DNA of 64,000 nt, from NCBI GenBank assembly GCA_026545765.1, contig JAIFAC010000007.1, forward strand, positions 1,054,001 to 1,118,000. Direction: 5' to 3'. The stretch comes from Plantago major (Eukaryota; Streptophyta; Magnoliopsida; Lamiales; Plantaginaceae). This document shows, piece by piece, positions 50,001-64,000 of this stretch. Position 1 is the first letter of the stretch. Every line of letters starts with the position of its first letter. The notes beneath the pieces were generated by a model. The model was not told the DNA's origin, searched no databases, and saw only the letters and a program-made list of their open reading frames with translations. Made by a program: the position numbers and the translations under genes.

Positions 50001-53000
50001 TGAAATACCTTGGATTATATTATATACTTGGGGTTCTAACCTTAATTTACTAGAATTAGAATGGAAAGATCTACTATACATTTTAGATTTATATTATGTA
50101 TGCCTTATATCTTATGCTCTCATTTAAAAAGGTGTTACTTGACATGTTTGTTATATTATATACTTAACACCTCAGTCAGATAGAATTCCTTAAGCTTTGA
50201 TACTACCAATATAGAATAGATTAGAAAGCATCACAGCATCTTTCCTTATTTCTTTTAGGTTCTTAATGAATAGATATAGGAGAAATAGAAAAGCTAGGAA
50301 AGATATACATGTTTTAAGCTAAGTACTTTATGTGAAAGTTAGAAAGGAGATTACTTTGTGTAGTACCACAAATACTAAATAGGGCTTTTCCTAATTATAG
50401 ATTGTATGTTATATCATATCCGAGTAATTTGCAAGTATGGTTTTATCCTTGTCTTTAAATATTTCACTAAGAGAATACCCCGCATATACTACACTTACTC
50501 TGTGAACTAAACCAAGTTAAATACTCCACCAATCTTTTATTCCTATTGCATTTATACTAAGACACTACTATGATAACTATAACAACTAAGTACATTTATT
50601 TTTTAATTTATTAATATGGTACCTTATAATCACTAAGGAAAGTAGAGAAGGTAAGATAAGTTTTCCTTCTATCTTATTATAGTATATTCTTAGTATAGAA
50701 TTATATAGAAAAAAGTGGTAGTACTTAACATACAAATTTCGCATAAAAAAAAAGTCTAGGAGGAAGAAGTCTTATGTATTGGTGATCATATAGAATTAGA
50801 ACTAAAGAAGAGTCATAGAAGGAAGCTACTAATAGGTAAGATTAGATAAATAGGTATACAATAACTTATTAGGTTTAGAGAACTTCTTGATTGGTAAGTC
50901 AGAACACTACTATATTGAGGTAAGTACTGCTTATATTACTTAATAGGCATGTAGTTGTCTTCTTAATCATAGAGTTATAAATGCTAGTTCTAGTTAGTTA
51001 TTTCCCTTTTGAAATTTCCCTTTCCCTTAACTAAGCGCCTTTTCTTTTACTCGGGCCATCTTATTATATTAATATTACTAAAATCAGGTAAGTACGCTTA
51101 TAAATAGAGGTAAATTTTATAGGTTAATAATCTTAATGAGTTACAATACAAAATACCTGGGTTAGGATAAAGTAAGACTTATAGAATTATATAACATGTT
51201 ATCTTATAGAAGTTCTTCCTTATAATAGCTTATAATATAGAGAATGTTCATTACCAAGTATTCTTTCTCTTCATAGCTAATGCCTTAGATATTTCTACTA
51301 GTGTTATGGTGTTAGTACATGCTATCCCATCTTTGTATTATAATATATTCTTACGAGCCTTTCCTTTCAACTTATTACTATAAAATGCAAAAAAGCGTAT
51401 CTTAATCTATGTGCATACTTCTTCTAACTAAAAATAAAATAATATAAAACCCGTGAAACCTTTGGTTTTAAGGACTATGCTAAGACAATGTAATATAATT
51501 TTATATAGTAGTACTCGTTGTTTGTGGAAGTGTACGCCAAGAATTCTAAACCCTATAAAAAAAAAGAAGATGCCTATGAATACACGTGTGGTTTGCTTAA
51601 GGAAGAAGGAATTAGAAAGAGTTTACATGTTTGTCTCTACAATAAAAAATATATATATAACGTAAAATACTATAAGTAAGAGATGTCTTTATAACCTAGA
51701 AGTTCTCCTTCAATTTCTATGATTGTATACTACTAACCATTAATAAGTAAACCTATCTTTGATCACAACTACTCACTCGTTAATGAAATTTGTCTATACG
51801 CCTATAAATTGCTTACCACTATAATATAATATAATACCTTGTCTTTCTATTTTTTTTATACTTGTGATGAAAACGAGCTAAGTAAGGGCACCAAAGATTA
51901 TATGCTATGACGAAAGCACGCTATATTTATTTTCCTGGCTGGACTTTTATAAATATAGATGTGGGTAAACTCTGTTCATATACGGAATTGTAATAAGGAA
52001 ACCTATAGATTTAATCTTTGCGACTTGGGTAGTTAGTATTTAAAAAAGATTTATAGATAAAGTATGTTCTCTTTCTTCTACTTCTAGCTTATCCTGTATT
52101 GAGAGGTATTATATAATAATTCATAACTTCTCAAGTTCTTTCTATTTTTAAAGAGTCCTTTTTAATTTATCCTAAAGCATTTTATTGTAGCTCCTTTAAA
52201 ACCCTTTACCTTGTATCTGCATAGTATATACTCATCACACCGTTTCATATATTATAATTGTTATAATATGTAACTTAGAAGCGTATATTAGGTATTTGCT
52301 AGGGATAACGTAAGAAATCTAGTACAAAAAGAAAGTATAGAAGTATAGGTAGTAAAACAAAGACGGGTAAGAACAATACATATGAAATATAGCTTAAAAC
52401 GTATAAAATTATATTGGGAAACAAAAATATAGGTATCTTCTTTACTTGACTTGGTGTTAATGAAAGATATTATAAATAAATAAATATGTAGTTATTAGTA
52501 AATGATGTAATTGTGTACTTCTCCTCTTTAGTCTTATTCTCTAGTATTACATAAGATCCCCTTCTAGTCTTTACAAAAATGATTCCTTTATGAGTGTACT
52601 TACCAATCAATCATACCAGTTCTCTTCTCAAGGCCCAAAAAAGAGCATTTCCCTTAAGTTACCACCTCTTAGTTGTCTTACCTAATTCATAAAAAAAAAG
52701 TACTCTTTCACAATATAAACGCATATTACTTACTACACACAACATGAGTAAGAATAATTTGAGAGTACTCTATTATAAAATTCTAAGAGAAGATGGCTTG
52801 GGAATAACATGTATTTTGATAAAGTTCTACTAGGTGTAAGTAAAGTAAACAAAGAGGGTATGCTTATAACTTCGAGATAGATTTATTTGACTTAATAGAA
52901 CATGAGACACTATAAACTTGTATTGGTATAGCAATTATATTAAAATTTAGAATGAACACATAGATGACTTTCTTAGCTTTCCTTGTTTGTGTCTTGTAAG

Positions 53001-53020
53001 ATAAAATATTTCTACTAGCT

Positions 53021-53048
53021 ATATATTATATATATATATATATATATA
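53021..53048. repeat. (TA)n microsatellite
   Basis: About thirteen TA dinucleotides with one interruption (ATTATA) near the left end. Confidence 0.9.
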
Positions 53049-56000
53049 ACTTAGGTTGTTACATTATGTCATACTTGTATATTTATTTATTTAATATAAG
53101 GAATTCATTTTACTTTGCTAAGGATATCATAAGGAACTCTTCTATATAAATATAACTCGGGTGCTCTTGTATTAGGTATAAAATAATGTGTAAGTAAATT
53201 AAGTAGATGGGAAGTAGGAGATTTTTTTAGTAATTTATATTTAGTTTTAGTTAATAAAGAGTAGATAGAACACAAATAAAATGGACAGTAAAGATATATG
53301 ATAAAGGAGAGAAGTCAGTATATTACCACATAGTACGTTTAGTCGTTTACATGTGATCTTTTTTATAATATAGGAATTGCAATCAAAACATCTTAGCTCT
53401 TTTCTAATACTTTGGTATATTAAGTTAGATAAATAGAGTTAAACCCTAAATAATTTTATAGTTGATTTATACCATACACAGGACATATTTTATTATTATT
53501 AAAGATTACTAGATAACACCCATATTTCACTTCCTTAATATTCTTGTATTCTACTTTTGTGTATTACAAGTGCATGACACTTAACCAAAATAGTCTTACT
53601 AACTTTGATATGGACTTTTTTTTGTATAAAACTATATTCCTTATTCCTTTTTTGTAACAAATAAGACATATCTTAAGTAGTTTGACGCATATCCTCCTAT
53701 TTGACTATTTTCATTGTTAATTGCATGTTTACTTTTTTTTTATTGCATTATTTGTCCTGGATTGGTGCAAGCAAGGGGAACCTTGAGATATTAGATATTG
53801 GTGTAAGGTTTTAAAAAAGAGAGAAGGGATTATATATATTCGCCCTTTAATTAGTTTATTAGATAAATTGAATTATTGTTAAGTCTATGTTTATTTAAGA
53901 ATCAAGTATGTTATATTCTTTCTCTATGCTCTTCTTCAAAAGACTTCCTATTCTTTATTCTTAATTATGTTCTCGGCTGTGTGCTTCACCACCCTATAAA
54001 ATAGAAATATGTCTTAATAAGAAATTAGTACATAGTGTAACGTAATAAATAAGTATTTTGGTAATCCTAGTACCCGATTGTAAAAGTCATACCTGAGCAG
54101 TAGAGCAGTAATAGTACCGACATACTTTATTTATACTTTGGCAGAGACGAACACTCTTAATTTCTGAGTAATACTTGCAAACCGCAAACCTAAGTTTATT
54201 TCTCTATACGGACGGGTATTGTTATCGATTATTGCTGTAACTAGAACATCAAATAACATACTGTCATGATACGATAGAAATTACGATGGATACGATGGAA
54301 GGGCTTATAACTCATTTTGGGTATTGGGTATTTATAGCCGCGCCTAGATGTGGAACATGGAAATCAGCCTAGAGAGAACTATGAACAGGTGAACTCTCAA
54401 TTTCTACGAGGGAGGGTCCTTGTTTTTATTAAATTTATATATGGTGTTGAGACGTCTGAGATTACCTGCGCTATATTTTTTAAAGTATATTAGGTTGTTA
54501 GTAGTATGCACGTATCCATTTATTTCTTTATTTTCCTTATTTATGCAAGTAATTGTCTAGTAGTATTGCCTGCCATAGTTTTCTTTCTGTAAGAATTATT
54601 ATAGAAAGATGGAATAGAGTTAAAGGGTTTCTATCTAATTATCCGGCATTATTGTTTCATCAATATAACGGTTTTCTACCTATGCAAAATAGGATATCGT
54701 TGGCATACAGCACCATATAATAATATAGTCAAGGATAATAAGAAGAAATAGTGTGGGTAAATCTGAAACAACAAAAGAAATAAAAAATAGTTATAGAGGC
54801 AAGTTAGGAAGATTCATATAATACAACATAGTTTCATAAGCTTCTAGTTCTGTTCTAAGTAAACTCATTAATAGGAAATCAAAGTACTCCTAATAAAATA
54901 TTCATGATAAGAAAGACACTGTTTCCCTGCATGCTTTAAGCAAGAGTACACCTTTTTGATTTCGATTACCAAGGAAAGTATATGCCTAAGAACCCTTGTT
55001 GAAAGCCGTAAACAGTGAAATTATTAAATAAAAAGCCTACATGACTTGCTCATAAAAAAGGAAAACTCCCTCATTTTAGTAGTTAGAACTTTGGTCAGTT
55101 GTTTACTGATAATCTATGGCAGGGATACGTTGCGGATTATTATACCTCCTATACCTCCCCGAGACCTTTTTTTAGATATTATTTCTATCTACTATGCTAT
55201 TTGTTACAATCTATTAATTAGCTCAATATTTATTTACTTAGTTACTTCTTAGTCCTCTTTCTTGCTGGTGCCATGTTATAATATTTAATTTAAAACATTT
55301 TATAAGGAACATATTCTCTTAATTAAGAATCTAGGAAACAGGCAAATACTTATACATTTACTACGCTAAAAAAGTACCAAAGAAAGAAAACTAAAGTAAA
55401 CTAATAGCAAAATAAGAAGAAATAGAGGAATCAAAGAGACTTCCGATAATTAGTAATTAGGACTAGACATTCTTCTACCGCGTATAGTCTATTTTCCACC
55501 TCTGCTTATTTATTAGGAGTAAGCTTTTATGTTGTCATATTTTGAGAATCTTTTTTTTATATATTCAATTACTCAAGCCATTAAGAAAGAAGCAAATTAA
55601 GAGACACGATTACTTTTTATTTAAGTATTGTAGTATTATTATAACAAATAGTTAGAAACGTATCATAAAGAAGGCAGAAATTATTATAACTAAATATATG
55701 GAACTAAGAATGATGATCTTTTATCTTTGATATGTATAAATTGTACAAAGAGTTGTAAGGCTTCCTTCCAGAAAAAGTAGTTGGAGAAGTACTTCCTTTC
55801 TTCTATATATCTGAAATTTCTATACCAAAACGAGATGATATTAGGAAAAGTCTGGCTAATCTTTCTAATAAATTGTTTAGTCATTCTCATTCCTTTTCTG
55901 TTTTTATTTTAAGTATTAACTTTTGTGGGTGAACTTTTTTGTTTTTAATAGAACGTGTGTGCTCTAATTTTTGTAATAATACTTTTGCTCTTGTACTTTT

Positions 56001-59000
56001 GCCCACCTCTGAGTCGGTAACTCGCAACTAATTGATAGAAGAATTCTTTATTAGTTATTAGGATAAACAATGGATTGTATCTCTTATTTTTTATATTTAA
56101 TCCTTGCCACGTAAGAGAAAATATCTAATTATAGTAGTAATTAATTCCAAAGATAAAGAGAATCTTCTATCAGAGAATAAAGGAGAGAGAATATATACAG
56201 AATTTTAAAAAGTTATAAAGTATAAAGGAGGAAAACAGCAAAACGAGTAAGGAATATCCACTCCACTTTCTTTGTAGAAATAGAAAATGTCGAAAAAGTA
56301 TAATAACTCTAAATATCCAAAGCAATACATGTAGTTGTCTCTCATTCATTGGAATTTCTTTTCCTTTCATTTTAATATAATCTTCTCTCCTTTTATGGAG
56401 TATAATTTTAGTTTGAACACCTCCCTTCAAATTTGACAAGAAATGGCCTTACACCAACGGAATACAAAATAAGTAATAAAAACTTCAGAAAAGAATCAAT
56501 ACAATATCAATTATCCAAGGAAACGGAGGAAATAAACCCTCAATATTCATAGACAGGTCATAGACAGATAAGGGGATACTAATAAATAAAAGTAAGAGTC
56601 AACCTGGGTTATAATTATTTATGTATATAATCTATATAGTCCTTTAATAGTTTTATAAATGTCTTATTAGGTAGGTTTGAATCTATATTATTACAAATAT
56701 TCGTTGTCTTCTATCTTAACCTTAACCAGATATAATTTTTTATAACTTCTTATATTTTAAGATTTTGTTTGAGTCTATTGTGATTTGAACTTTTTACAAG
56801 TTGCCTGGCTGTTTTGAAATGACCTATTTTTATCTTATATTTAGTTTAGTCTTATAGCTTTTATAGCTTAATATGTGTATTAAAAATATTAATTTGACGT
56901 GAGAGGATGAGGATTAGATGATTGAAATATAGAAAATATAGGAATTCACACCTTTGTTGAGACACAATCCACTATTATACCAATATTAAATAAATTATAA
57001 GTAAATCACCAATACTAGGCAACTAGATATATAAATTAATTGAATTTCTTCCAAACTTTTTATTTCATGAATTAGTTAGAATGTTCGTATAACCGTCGTA
57101 TGTGACAAGGAAAATCTTATAAAGACATCGAATCATAAGTAATAAGTTCTAGTTCAGTTTTCTACAAGGTGTTGTTTCACCCAATGCAGGATATTAAGAT
57201 ATTAAAATAAATGGAACGTAAAATGCAAATTTAGAAGAAAATATAGCAGATAATAAAGTGGATTCTAGGATCAGTACAGAAGTGTATTGTTGTTATCCCA
57301 TAAATTCTACCTACAATCTCTAAGGTAAGTCCATTTCGATATTCGTTTCTACTTTTTAACTCTTTTTTTCTAATTAGTATAAAAATATATTTAAGTTTAA
57401 AGAAGCTATAGTACAGGAAGTAACCTACACAAAATAAATTAGAATAGAAGCGAGATAAAGGATAAGTTAAATTTGGGTAACCATACATAGTTAGATTTGG
57501 TAGTAAACATAAGTAAGAAAGATATGAAGTATTCCCCTTATAGATTTGTATATAAGGATAGTATAGGTAAGATAATATAAGATAAGAATACGTGTCAAAA
57601 ATACATAGAAATATTTAGAATATTAAAAAAAGAAATAGAAGAGGCTCATTGTACACGTATACTGTGTTTCTATGAAAAGAAAGAAGTTCATTTATTTGAT
57701 GATAGAGGTGAGGTTTATTCTTGCTTTCGAGATAGATGAAAACAAACTAGACGGATATCTAAAGTGGAATAAAAATTATAATAATCTAGGCTAGTATTTC
57801 TTAGCACACCTCCTTCGGCAGTTTTCGAATTCTATGTATGAGTATTTCCATTTTTGAATTATCATCTTATTTTTTATATAATCTTATTTATAAATTTATA
57901 TTAATTTAAACCTTGTACATGTTTCTGTATAAAATACCCATTATTTCAATTTCACTATAGTTTCATTGTTTTTTTTTCATTGATTTCCCTAAGACTATTT
58001 TTTTTACTTTTATCTAGTTCTTTACCGAGGTATACGTTAGATGACTCTGAGTTGCACCTTTGAGTTAGAGTAAATCGATTTCAGGTTACTGACTGCATTC
58101 TATTTGATTATAGAGAAATTAGAACTTTGTATACCAAAAAATTCCTAAATTATTAGGCCTGTATCCATATTCTTAATTATATCAGATATTAGACGTATTT
58201 TAGACCTTAGTAACTATATTCAACTTCTAAATTCCGATGGCTTTCTAACTTAACTTTTTCTTACTTTGACTGCTTACAAGTATTAAAAAAAACTAAGAGG
58301 AGCTATAAAGCGAAAATAGGCAGACATTCCTTGGCCCGGGCCCGAATTATGTCATTTCCAAAAATATAGATTCATCGTAACAAAACAGCATTTATAGAAA
58401 ATTTATAGGAATAAGTATATATATTGTAGGTATCTTATTTATTATCTAGGATAATGGTAAAAAGATATCTCCCCAATTTATAGTTTGGGCATGTAATGGA
58501 TTATGAAATTAAAGGAAATCAAAAAAAAACTCCTACGTATTCCTATTACTCTCTTTTCTACGCGAATATATGAGAAAGAAATATAAAATTATATGAATTA
58601 TCGAAGAAGGCTAAGATACAAAACTTATTAAATGTATTAAGTGGAGAAAATCAAGAGTCAAATCAGCTGAAGACAAACCAACGCCTTTATTTTAAGACGG
58701 GTTCTATATTTTTCCTTTCATTGCACCAAGAATGTAATAGGTTTAAAATAAAAAAAAGTGCAAGGGTCAAAAGAAAAGAAAGAGCTAGAGGTGTAGATAT
58801 CCTAATGATGGAAGACCAGAAGAAAGGTTTTTGTTAGATTAAAATATAAAATACAATATGAAAAGGAATATAGTCATGAACATGGCACAGCTAATAATTA
58901 GTTAGATTAGATAGAAGGGAATAAATTAGGTATTAGAAAATTCGATTCTACCCAGATTGCAAACCAAATCTCTAGTATGTAACTATTTAAGCGTTGCACC

Positions 59001-62000
59001 GATGTGCAGGACGAAACTTACTGAAATGCAAATTAAAAAAGGAACCAGTGCTAGAGAAAACGCAGAGCAGATATATAGAAAATATAAAAAAACAAACTTT
59101 GGACTATACGAACGAATCTATACCATCATATTACCATTTCTAAAAATTGAAGTATGTTTACTACTACATAATTCCGATAATTAATTCACTTTTACAACTA
59201 TATGTTTTTGTCTAGATATTACAATACTAGCTCTAATGAATTCTTTTATTTTCTAATATAATGATCACTTTTATTTTGTTTACATTTTTATTTATAATTG
59301 TTATAATTCATAGAAAAGACGTGCTTATAAAGAGGTTAAGGTATATAAAAGGTAAGAACCATTCTAGGAAGAAAGTACTTATTATAAATAGAATGTCTTA
59401 ATTTACTACGCTTTGTAGTAGCTACGTAATACATTTTACATTTCATGCATTACTCTTTTAGATGTATAAGTAGATGTATAAGATTTAGGTAGGTATAAGA
59501 AACAATATAGATAATATAGTTAAGTTAACACATCATTTTTAAAGGAAGATAGAATAAAACCAACATACCAATCTATTTTAAGCCCTCTTCTTTGTTAAAT
59601 AAGAAAGTAGTATTTTAGTAATAGGTTCTTGGGTGTTCTCTTCTTAACAAATTAACAAACCATGATTTAAGTGTATGTCTCTTTCCGGAATATGTGTTAG
59701 GTAATTCACTATAAAAACCAAAAATGCCTCTAATGAAAAATAGCATAGAATATAGTATCACTTAACTTACCTTACTGAACCTACACATGTATGATCCACT
59801 TATTTTGTATACTACCCTTACTACTTTATTTTTTATTCCTAAAAATAATTTACATTTACAAGGAGGACATCAATTTATATATTTCCTATACTTGGGTATT
59901 AGTAGTGAGCACACGCCTAACTTATGATGAACTAAAGGGTACTTTATATTTCATATCCCAAAGGGAACTCACTTAATTGGTTAGAACCAGCAACCTTCTA
60001 TATGACTATGTATCTTTCTAATTTCATTTATAAGATTGATTCGCGTTGTCTTTTACTCCTTCTAATATGTTTCATCCTTAGCTAAAGTAAAGTAAATGTA
60101 CTTGATAAAGAATTATTAGAATTAGAGGTGTGCTTCTTAAGTATGTTAGTTATAGTATGTTATAAGATATCTTGCCTAAGATAAGATAAAAGCTAATGAA
60201 TGTATAAAATAGGAGATAAGTTACCCTACGCTACGTCCATAGAAGTGTCTCTTAGAAATGTGCCTTAATGCTAGTAAAGAGTAAGTAATAAGATAAAAAT
60301 AAAAAGATAAGTACAAAGATTTCTCAATATCAATAATAAGGAGATGATGTAACACAGCTAATAAAATAAATAAAGACTATAATATAGGCAGCTTAGCACA
60401 AAAAAAGAAAGGGGCAGGGTTTGAGGTATAGAGTAAGACCAAATTAGTAAAGAATCTTTTTTGAGCGGATATTCTACACTTTAGATTTTAGGAGGAAGGA
60501 CTTATTATATTCTAGGCGGGTCTCTTTGGGAAAATACACATTTCTGGCGGATCTCAAATTTCACGTAGATATTTCACATAATAGACATTTTCTAAGAATC
60601 AGATAGTTCAGGCAATGTCTAATTTCCTTGACCAACAAATAAGAGGATAGGACTCTGTTTTCTTTTGTATTACTGGCTTTACTTTAAGAACAAAACCGAT
60701 CTCAATATAGGTGTGTGGTGTGATTTGTTTCATTATAAACTTCTATTTTCTATACTGCCTAAGTAAGTTGTAGGTATTTGTATGTGTCTTTCAGGAAGTA
60801 TTCTCTCAAGAACAAAAGTAGATCCAGGTCCCAGATAATTTTAAATAGAAAGAAAATAGAGCTGCGAACTCAGTTTTAAGAAAAGGAAAACGACTCAGTA
60901 ATTATATGTAACTGTAGCGTAACCAGAAATGTACGAGTATAGACAAAGAAAAGAGACAAATGATAAATAAAGGACAGTTCTTTATATAATAGTGAACCTA
61001 TATAAATAAAGACAAGGCCATACGTGTATAATTAGACTTTCAACACCTAGCAAAGACCATAGATTACAGAAACCAGGACTACTTCGCTATTATCTTCTAG
61101 TAACTAGTATCTTCTAGTGTTAGTTCTAGTGTTTGTTCGAAAAATCCCAAGAGTCGTATTCAATTCACATCACATAAAAGAGAATAGAATTTTATCTTTG
61201 GCATAAGAGACTTCTTACATGGTGCTTATTGGTGCGTACTTTTACAGTATAAAGTGCCTTCATAGACTAATCCTCGTATCACATAATGTAGCATAATTTC
61301 ATTTTTACACACCTATTCTCATCTCATTTTTAAGTGGACTACCAATCCTTATACCCTAACCCAAATACTCTAGAACGAGGGTTGAAAAATACTCGGGAGT
61401 TCATACATAATCAGGTATTGGTTAGTCAAAGAATTTCCTCATGATATAAATACGCCATGCAGTCAGAACAAAAAAGGTCTCAAGAAAAAGGAGTCATCAA
61501 TTAGCCAAAACTCACAGCAGAAATTATACATGTAGAAAAGCAAAGATATTCTATAAACTAAGTTGGGATTTGGTATAGTAATATGGATTATTGACACCTA
61601 ACTTGGAAAAGTGAGTACAGTAGAAAGAAAGGACTCAAATAGCAGTTTTGTCTGGACCTAGTAGCTTATACTCCAGCATTTTAAAATACTGGATTAGAAA
61701 CGAAACGCTTGGATGATAATATAGGACAGCACCTTAAATCCGCAAGAAAGTATTCTCTTTATTACAGTACAGAATATCAAAAAAATATAAGAATTCATGG
61801 GATCATATATGTATGTATCCCGTTTCTTTGCCCGTTCCATACTACTAATAAAAAAAGTAAAAGGAGGTTAATATGTTTTGTATAATCTCACTCTTATTCT
61901 CGAGGTTTTCTCAACAAAAAGGTTTAGGGAAAAGGTACCTATGACTCCTTACCTTATTTTATACCGACTAAATTGATGTCCAGATCTAAAAAGCCAAACT

Positions 62001-62968
62001 TACTTAAAAAATGAAAAGGGTCAATCCAAAGTTTGACACATGCTCAGTTTCAATTATAGTGAATTCCCGAGAGAACTTTGCTGTTCTTAAATTGTTTGTA
62101 GCATAAATCTAAAAAATTGAAAGAATTCCTTTTTTTATAGTATTCATACACGATAAGCTACATACAGCTAGAAACATGAATTCAGTAGGAGTTAGAATTA
62201 TACACAAGCAAGGCCAACCCAGGCGGGGTTCCTTCAAGTCCTTACAACGAGAGCAGCTCATAAAGTAAGCATTCCCAAAACAAAAGCGATAGTACAAACC
62301 CGAAGAAAAGAGATTGAAAACAACAGAGATTAATTAATATAATAAAAGTGAACTTATCTACTATACAACTAAATTGTTAGTGGTATATGTTCCTTGGAAT
62401 ACCCGAAACCCTCTATAAGCGGACATACTTACGTAATCGTAATATAACACGTGCTAAGGTAAAAAAAACACTAAATAAGTTGTGACAGAGGATTGCCCCT
62501 TTAGTTTTTTAATAGTAAAAGGAATCGTTTCCTTATTGTGGTTAACACTTTTTATAATATCTTCCCGTGTTCTGATCTGCATTTATTGTATCGCTATTCC
62601 TAGTAATATACAATTCAACGAATTCCGATCAAGAGTATACGCCCTGTTTGCTTTATCTTGCACAAAATTGTTTTGACTCAGAGTTAGTTAAGGGCATTTT
62701 ATATACACTTTCTCTTCTATAGGGTCCCTCAAGACAAACAAAGAGGACAGATTTTAATTACTTAGTTTAGTAGTTAACCCGGTTGGTTATACGTAGTAAC
62801 CAGTCATTTCTTATTCTTATTCATTCTTATCCTTGCTTTGTTACACCTAGAAAATACCTAGCAAATCTTTCTGTTATGTACCAGTAACGTACTATTATTT
62901 CCTTGCTCTTCAAGTAGATTCCTCTGCTTCTGCTTCTTGCTCTTCCTAAGAATAGGTGGATTTCTCTC

Positions 62969-63031
62969 TCTTTCTACATCCCTTATTTGAGTACCAGCTT
63001 CGCAGCCAGCGACAATAGACCTGCTAGTCTT
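62969..63031 (+). repeat. Third, partial copy of the hairpin repeat family
   Basis: About 63 bases from CTTTCTACATC through GCAGCCAGC and AGACCTGCTAG match 43053-43115 with roughly eight differences. The copy breaks off just where the TTTACAAGC block and the hairpin core should follow; there the sequence becomes a pyrimidine run. It shows that pieces of the unit also occur singly. Confidence 0.8.
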
Positions 63032-64000
63032 TTCTTTTTCTATATTTTCTTTCTATAGCATATCACTAAGAAAGTCCTTAAAGAGACAAGTAATGAAAGG
63101 ATATAGCTTTTTGTTAGACACGACGAAAGGCACTATTTGTGTGAGGACAACATGTGACTATATCTTTGTTTTTGTTATTAAGGTTAAGGCATGAATATAT
63201 GAGAGCCTATGATTACTATGATGACTAAGGTATACTAAAGGATAATCTAAGAAATACAAAAGAGAACTTCCATTCATTACAAGTCTTCCTTTTATTTTTA
63301 TGAAATATTCTATACTCTTATCAAAAAATAGATGATCCTACCTATTTGGGGAGTTCTTATAGCAAATTACACAGGGGGCTTTTTTTTATAAACTAGGATG
63401 TTACTTTTTCTATTTCCAATTCCAAACTAATTATTTCAGGCTGTAATTGGTTATAGTAAATATTTTGGATTTATATATTATTTTTCTTCAAGCTCAAACT
63501 CCTCTACTATAAGGAATACTTGCTTATTATATTTATATAATATTTATAATATAATAATAAAAATAATATAGGTATCTCTATACTATAGACATTTAGACAG
63601 GACATATAGAGCATTGCTTGCTACTGTATAAAAATAAAAAGAAAAGAGGGGTGAGCACAGTAGGTATACTTTTTGTAAGGTATGCGAAGAAAACAAGGAG
63701 TTCTATTTGAGAAGTAGAAACAATCCAATCCATGGACTAAGGACCAGTAAGAAGTTGTAGCTACGGGCCCAATATCGTATTATGCCGAGTTATTAATAAA
63801 ATATACGTGAGTTATAAGTTATTGCATAAATAAATTATGTCCTTTCTTTAAATAAATAAGAAAATAAATAAGATGCTAACACATGAGCAAGCGTCGAGCA
63901 TATAACAGAATAGAGTTGGCTTAATACAAATCTTTTTGGTTTTGATCCAATTGTGGCACTCATGGTATATAAATTTGTAGTTGTAATATAGAAGTGAGTT
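63032..64000. other. AT-rich intergenic region at the right edge
   Basis: I see nothing assignable; the sequence is AT-rich, with ATAATATTTATA-like stretches near 63530-63570. Confidence 0.6.

Larger units (their letters stand above)
43471..62968. other. Gene-free AT-rich intergenic region
   Basis: No protein gene, RNA gene or intron core is recognisable in about 19.5 kb. Open frames reach about 105 codons at most (46866-47183, minus) and are of low complexity or unmatched. TA repeats occur at 47003-47018 and 53021-53048. A short GC palindrome (GGCCCGGGCC) stands out at 58333-58342. The stretches 49.9-53.9 kb and 59.3-60.4 kb share the TA/CTA-rich texture of 18-23.5 kb and 30-33.3 kb. Confidence 0.6.

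Noticed and set aside
58957-59184. 75-codon plus-strand frame with ordinary composition (TSARENAEQIYRKYKK)
   Set aside because: No family recognised and length within what chance gives over 64 kb in six frames.
59960-60010. tRNA-like stretch with GGTTAGAACCAGCAACC
   Set aside because: No cloverleaf can be drawn around it: no acceptor stem or anticodon arm pairs.

Overview
The window looks like a stretch of a very large, gene-poor seed-plant mitochondrial genome. By eye the DNA is about two-thirds A+T, lower in GC than most plant mitochondrial DNA, and only a few percent of it can be assigned to genes. The evidence for a plant mitochondrion is: (i) the last exon of nad1 with the catalytic 3' end of its group II intron, in the seed-plant arrangement; (ii) an atp4 (orf25, ATP synthase subunit b) gene on the same strand just upstream; (iii) an initiator tRNA gene, trnfM(CAU), of the plant mitochondrial type; (iv) a nad4 fragment at the left edge. 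atp4 and nad4 are strongly diverged from typical angiosperm proteins while nad1 is well conserved, which suggests a fast-evolving lineage. I cannot name the species.

Layout: 1-252 (minus) is a nad4 fragment with a disturbed reading frame. 302-1084 (minus) is an intact unassigned ORF of 260 codons. 1085-20529 is an AT-rich desert. 20530-20603 (minus) is trnfM. 20604-26205 is desert with microsatellites. 26206-27950 is an island of higher GC containing about twelve tandem copies of a ~90-bp repeat, each with a conserved short hairpin. 27951-38108 is desert with scattered short open frames. 38109-39778 is the gene island: an unassigned open stretch, atp4, the 3' part of nad1 intron 4 (domains V and VI clear), nad1 exon 5, and a GC-richer 3' flank. 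39779-43043 is desert. 43044-43470 is a second cluster of the same repeat, partly nearly identical to the first. 43471-62968 is desert. 62969-63031 is a third repeat piece, followed by desert to the end.

How the genes fit together: atp4 is immediately followed by the nad1 intron fragment and exon 5, so the two were probably transcribed together. No nad1 exon 4 or matR precedes the intron fragment, so this exon must be joined in trans to an RNA made elsewhere. Exon 5 carries about two extra bases near its start compared with the usual seed-plant sequence. With the nad4 break this points either to decayed copies or to small indel errors in the assembly; the window alone cannot decide. The most unusual structures are the hairpin repeat family and the unassigned 260-codon ORF beside the nad4 fragment.
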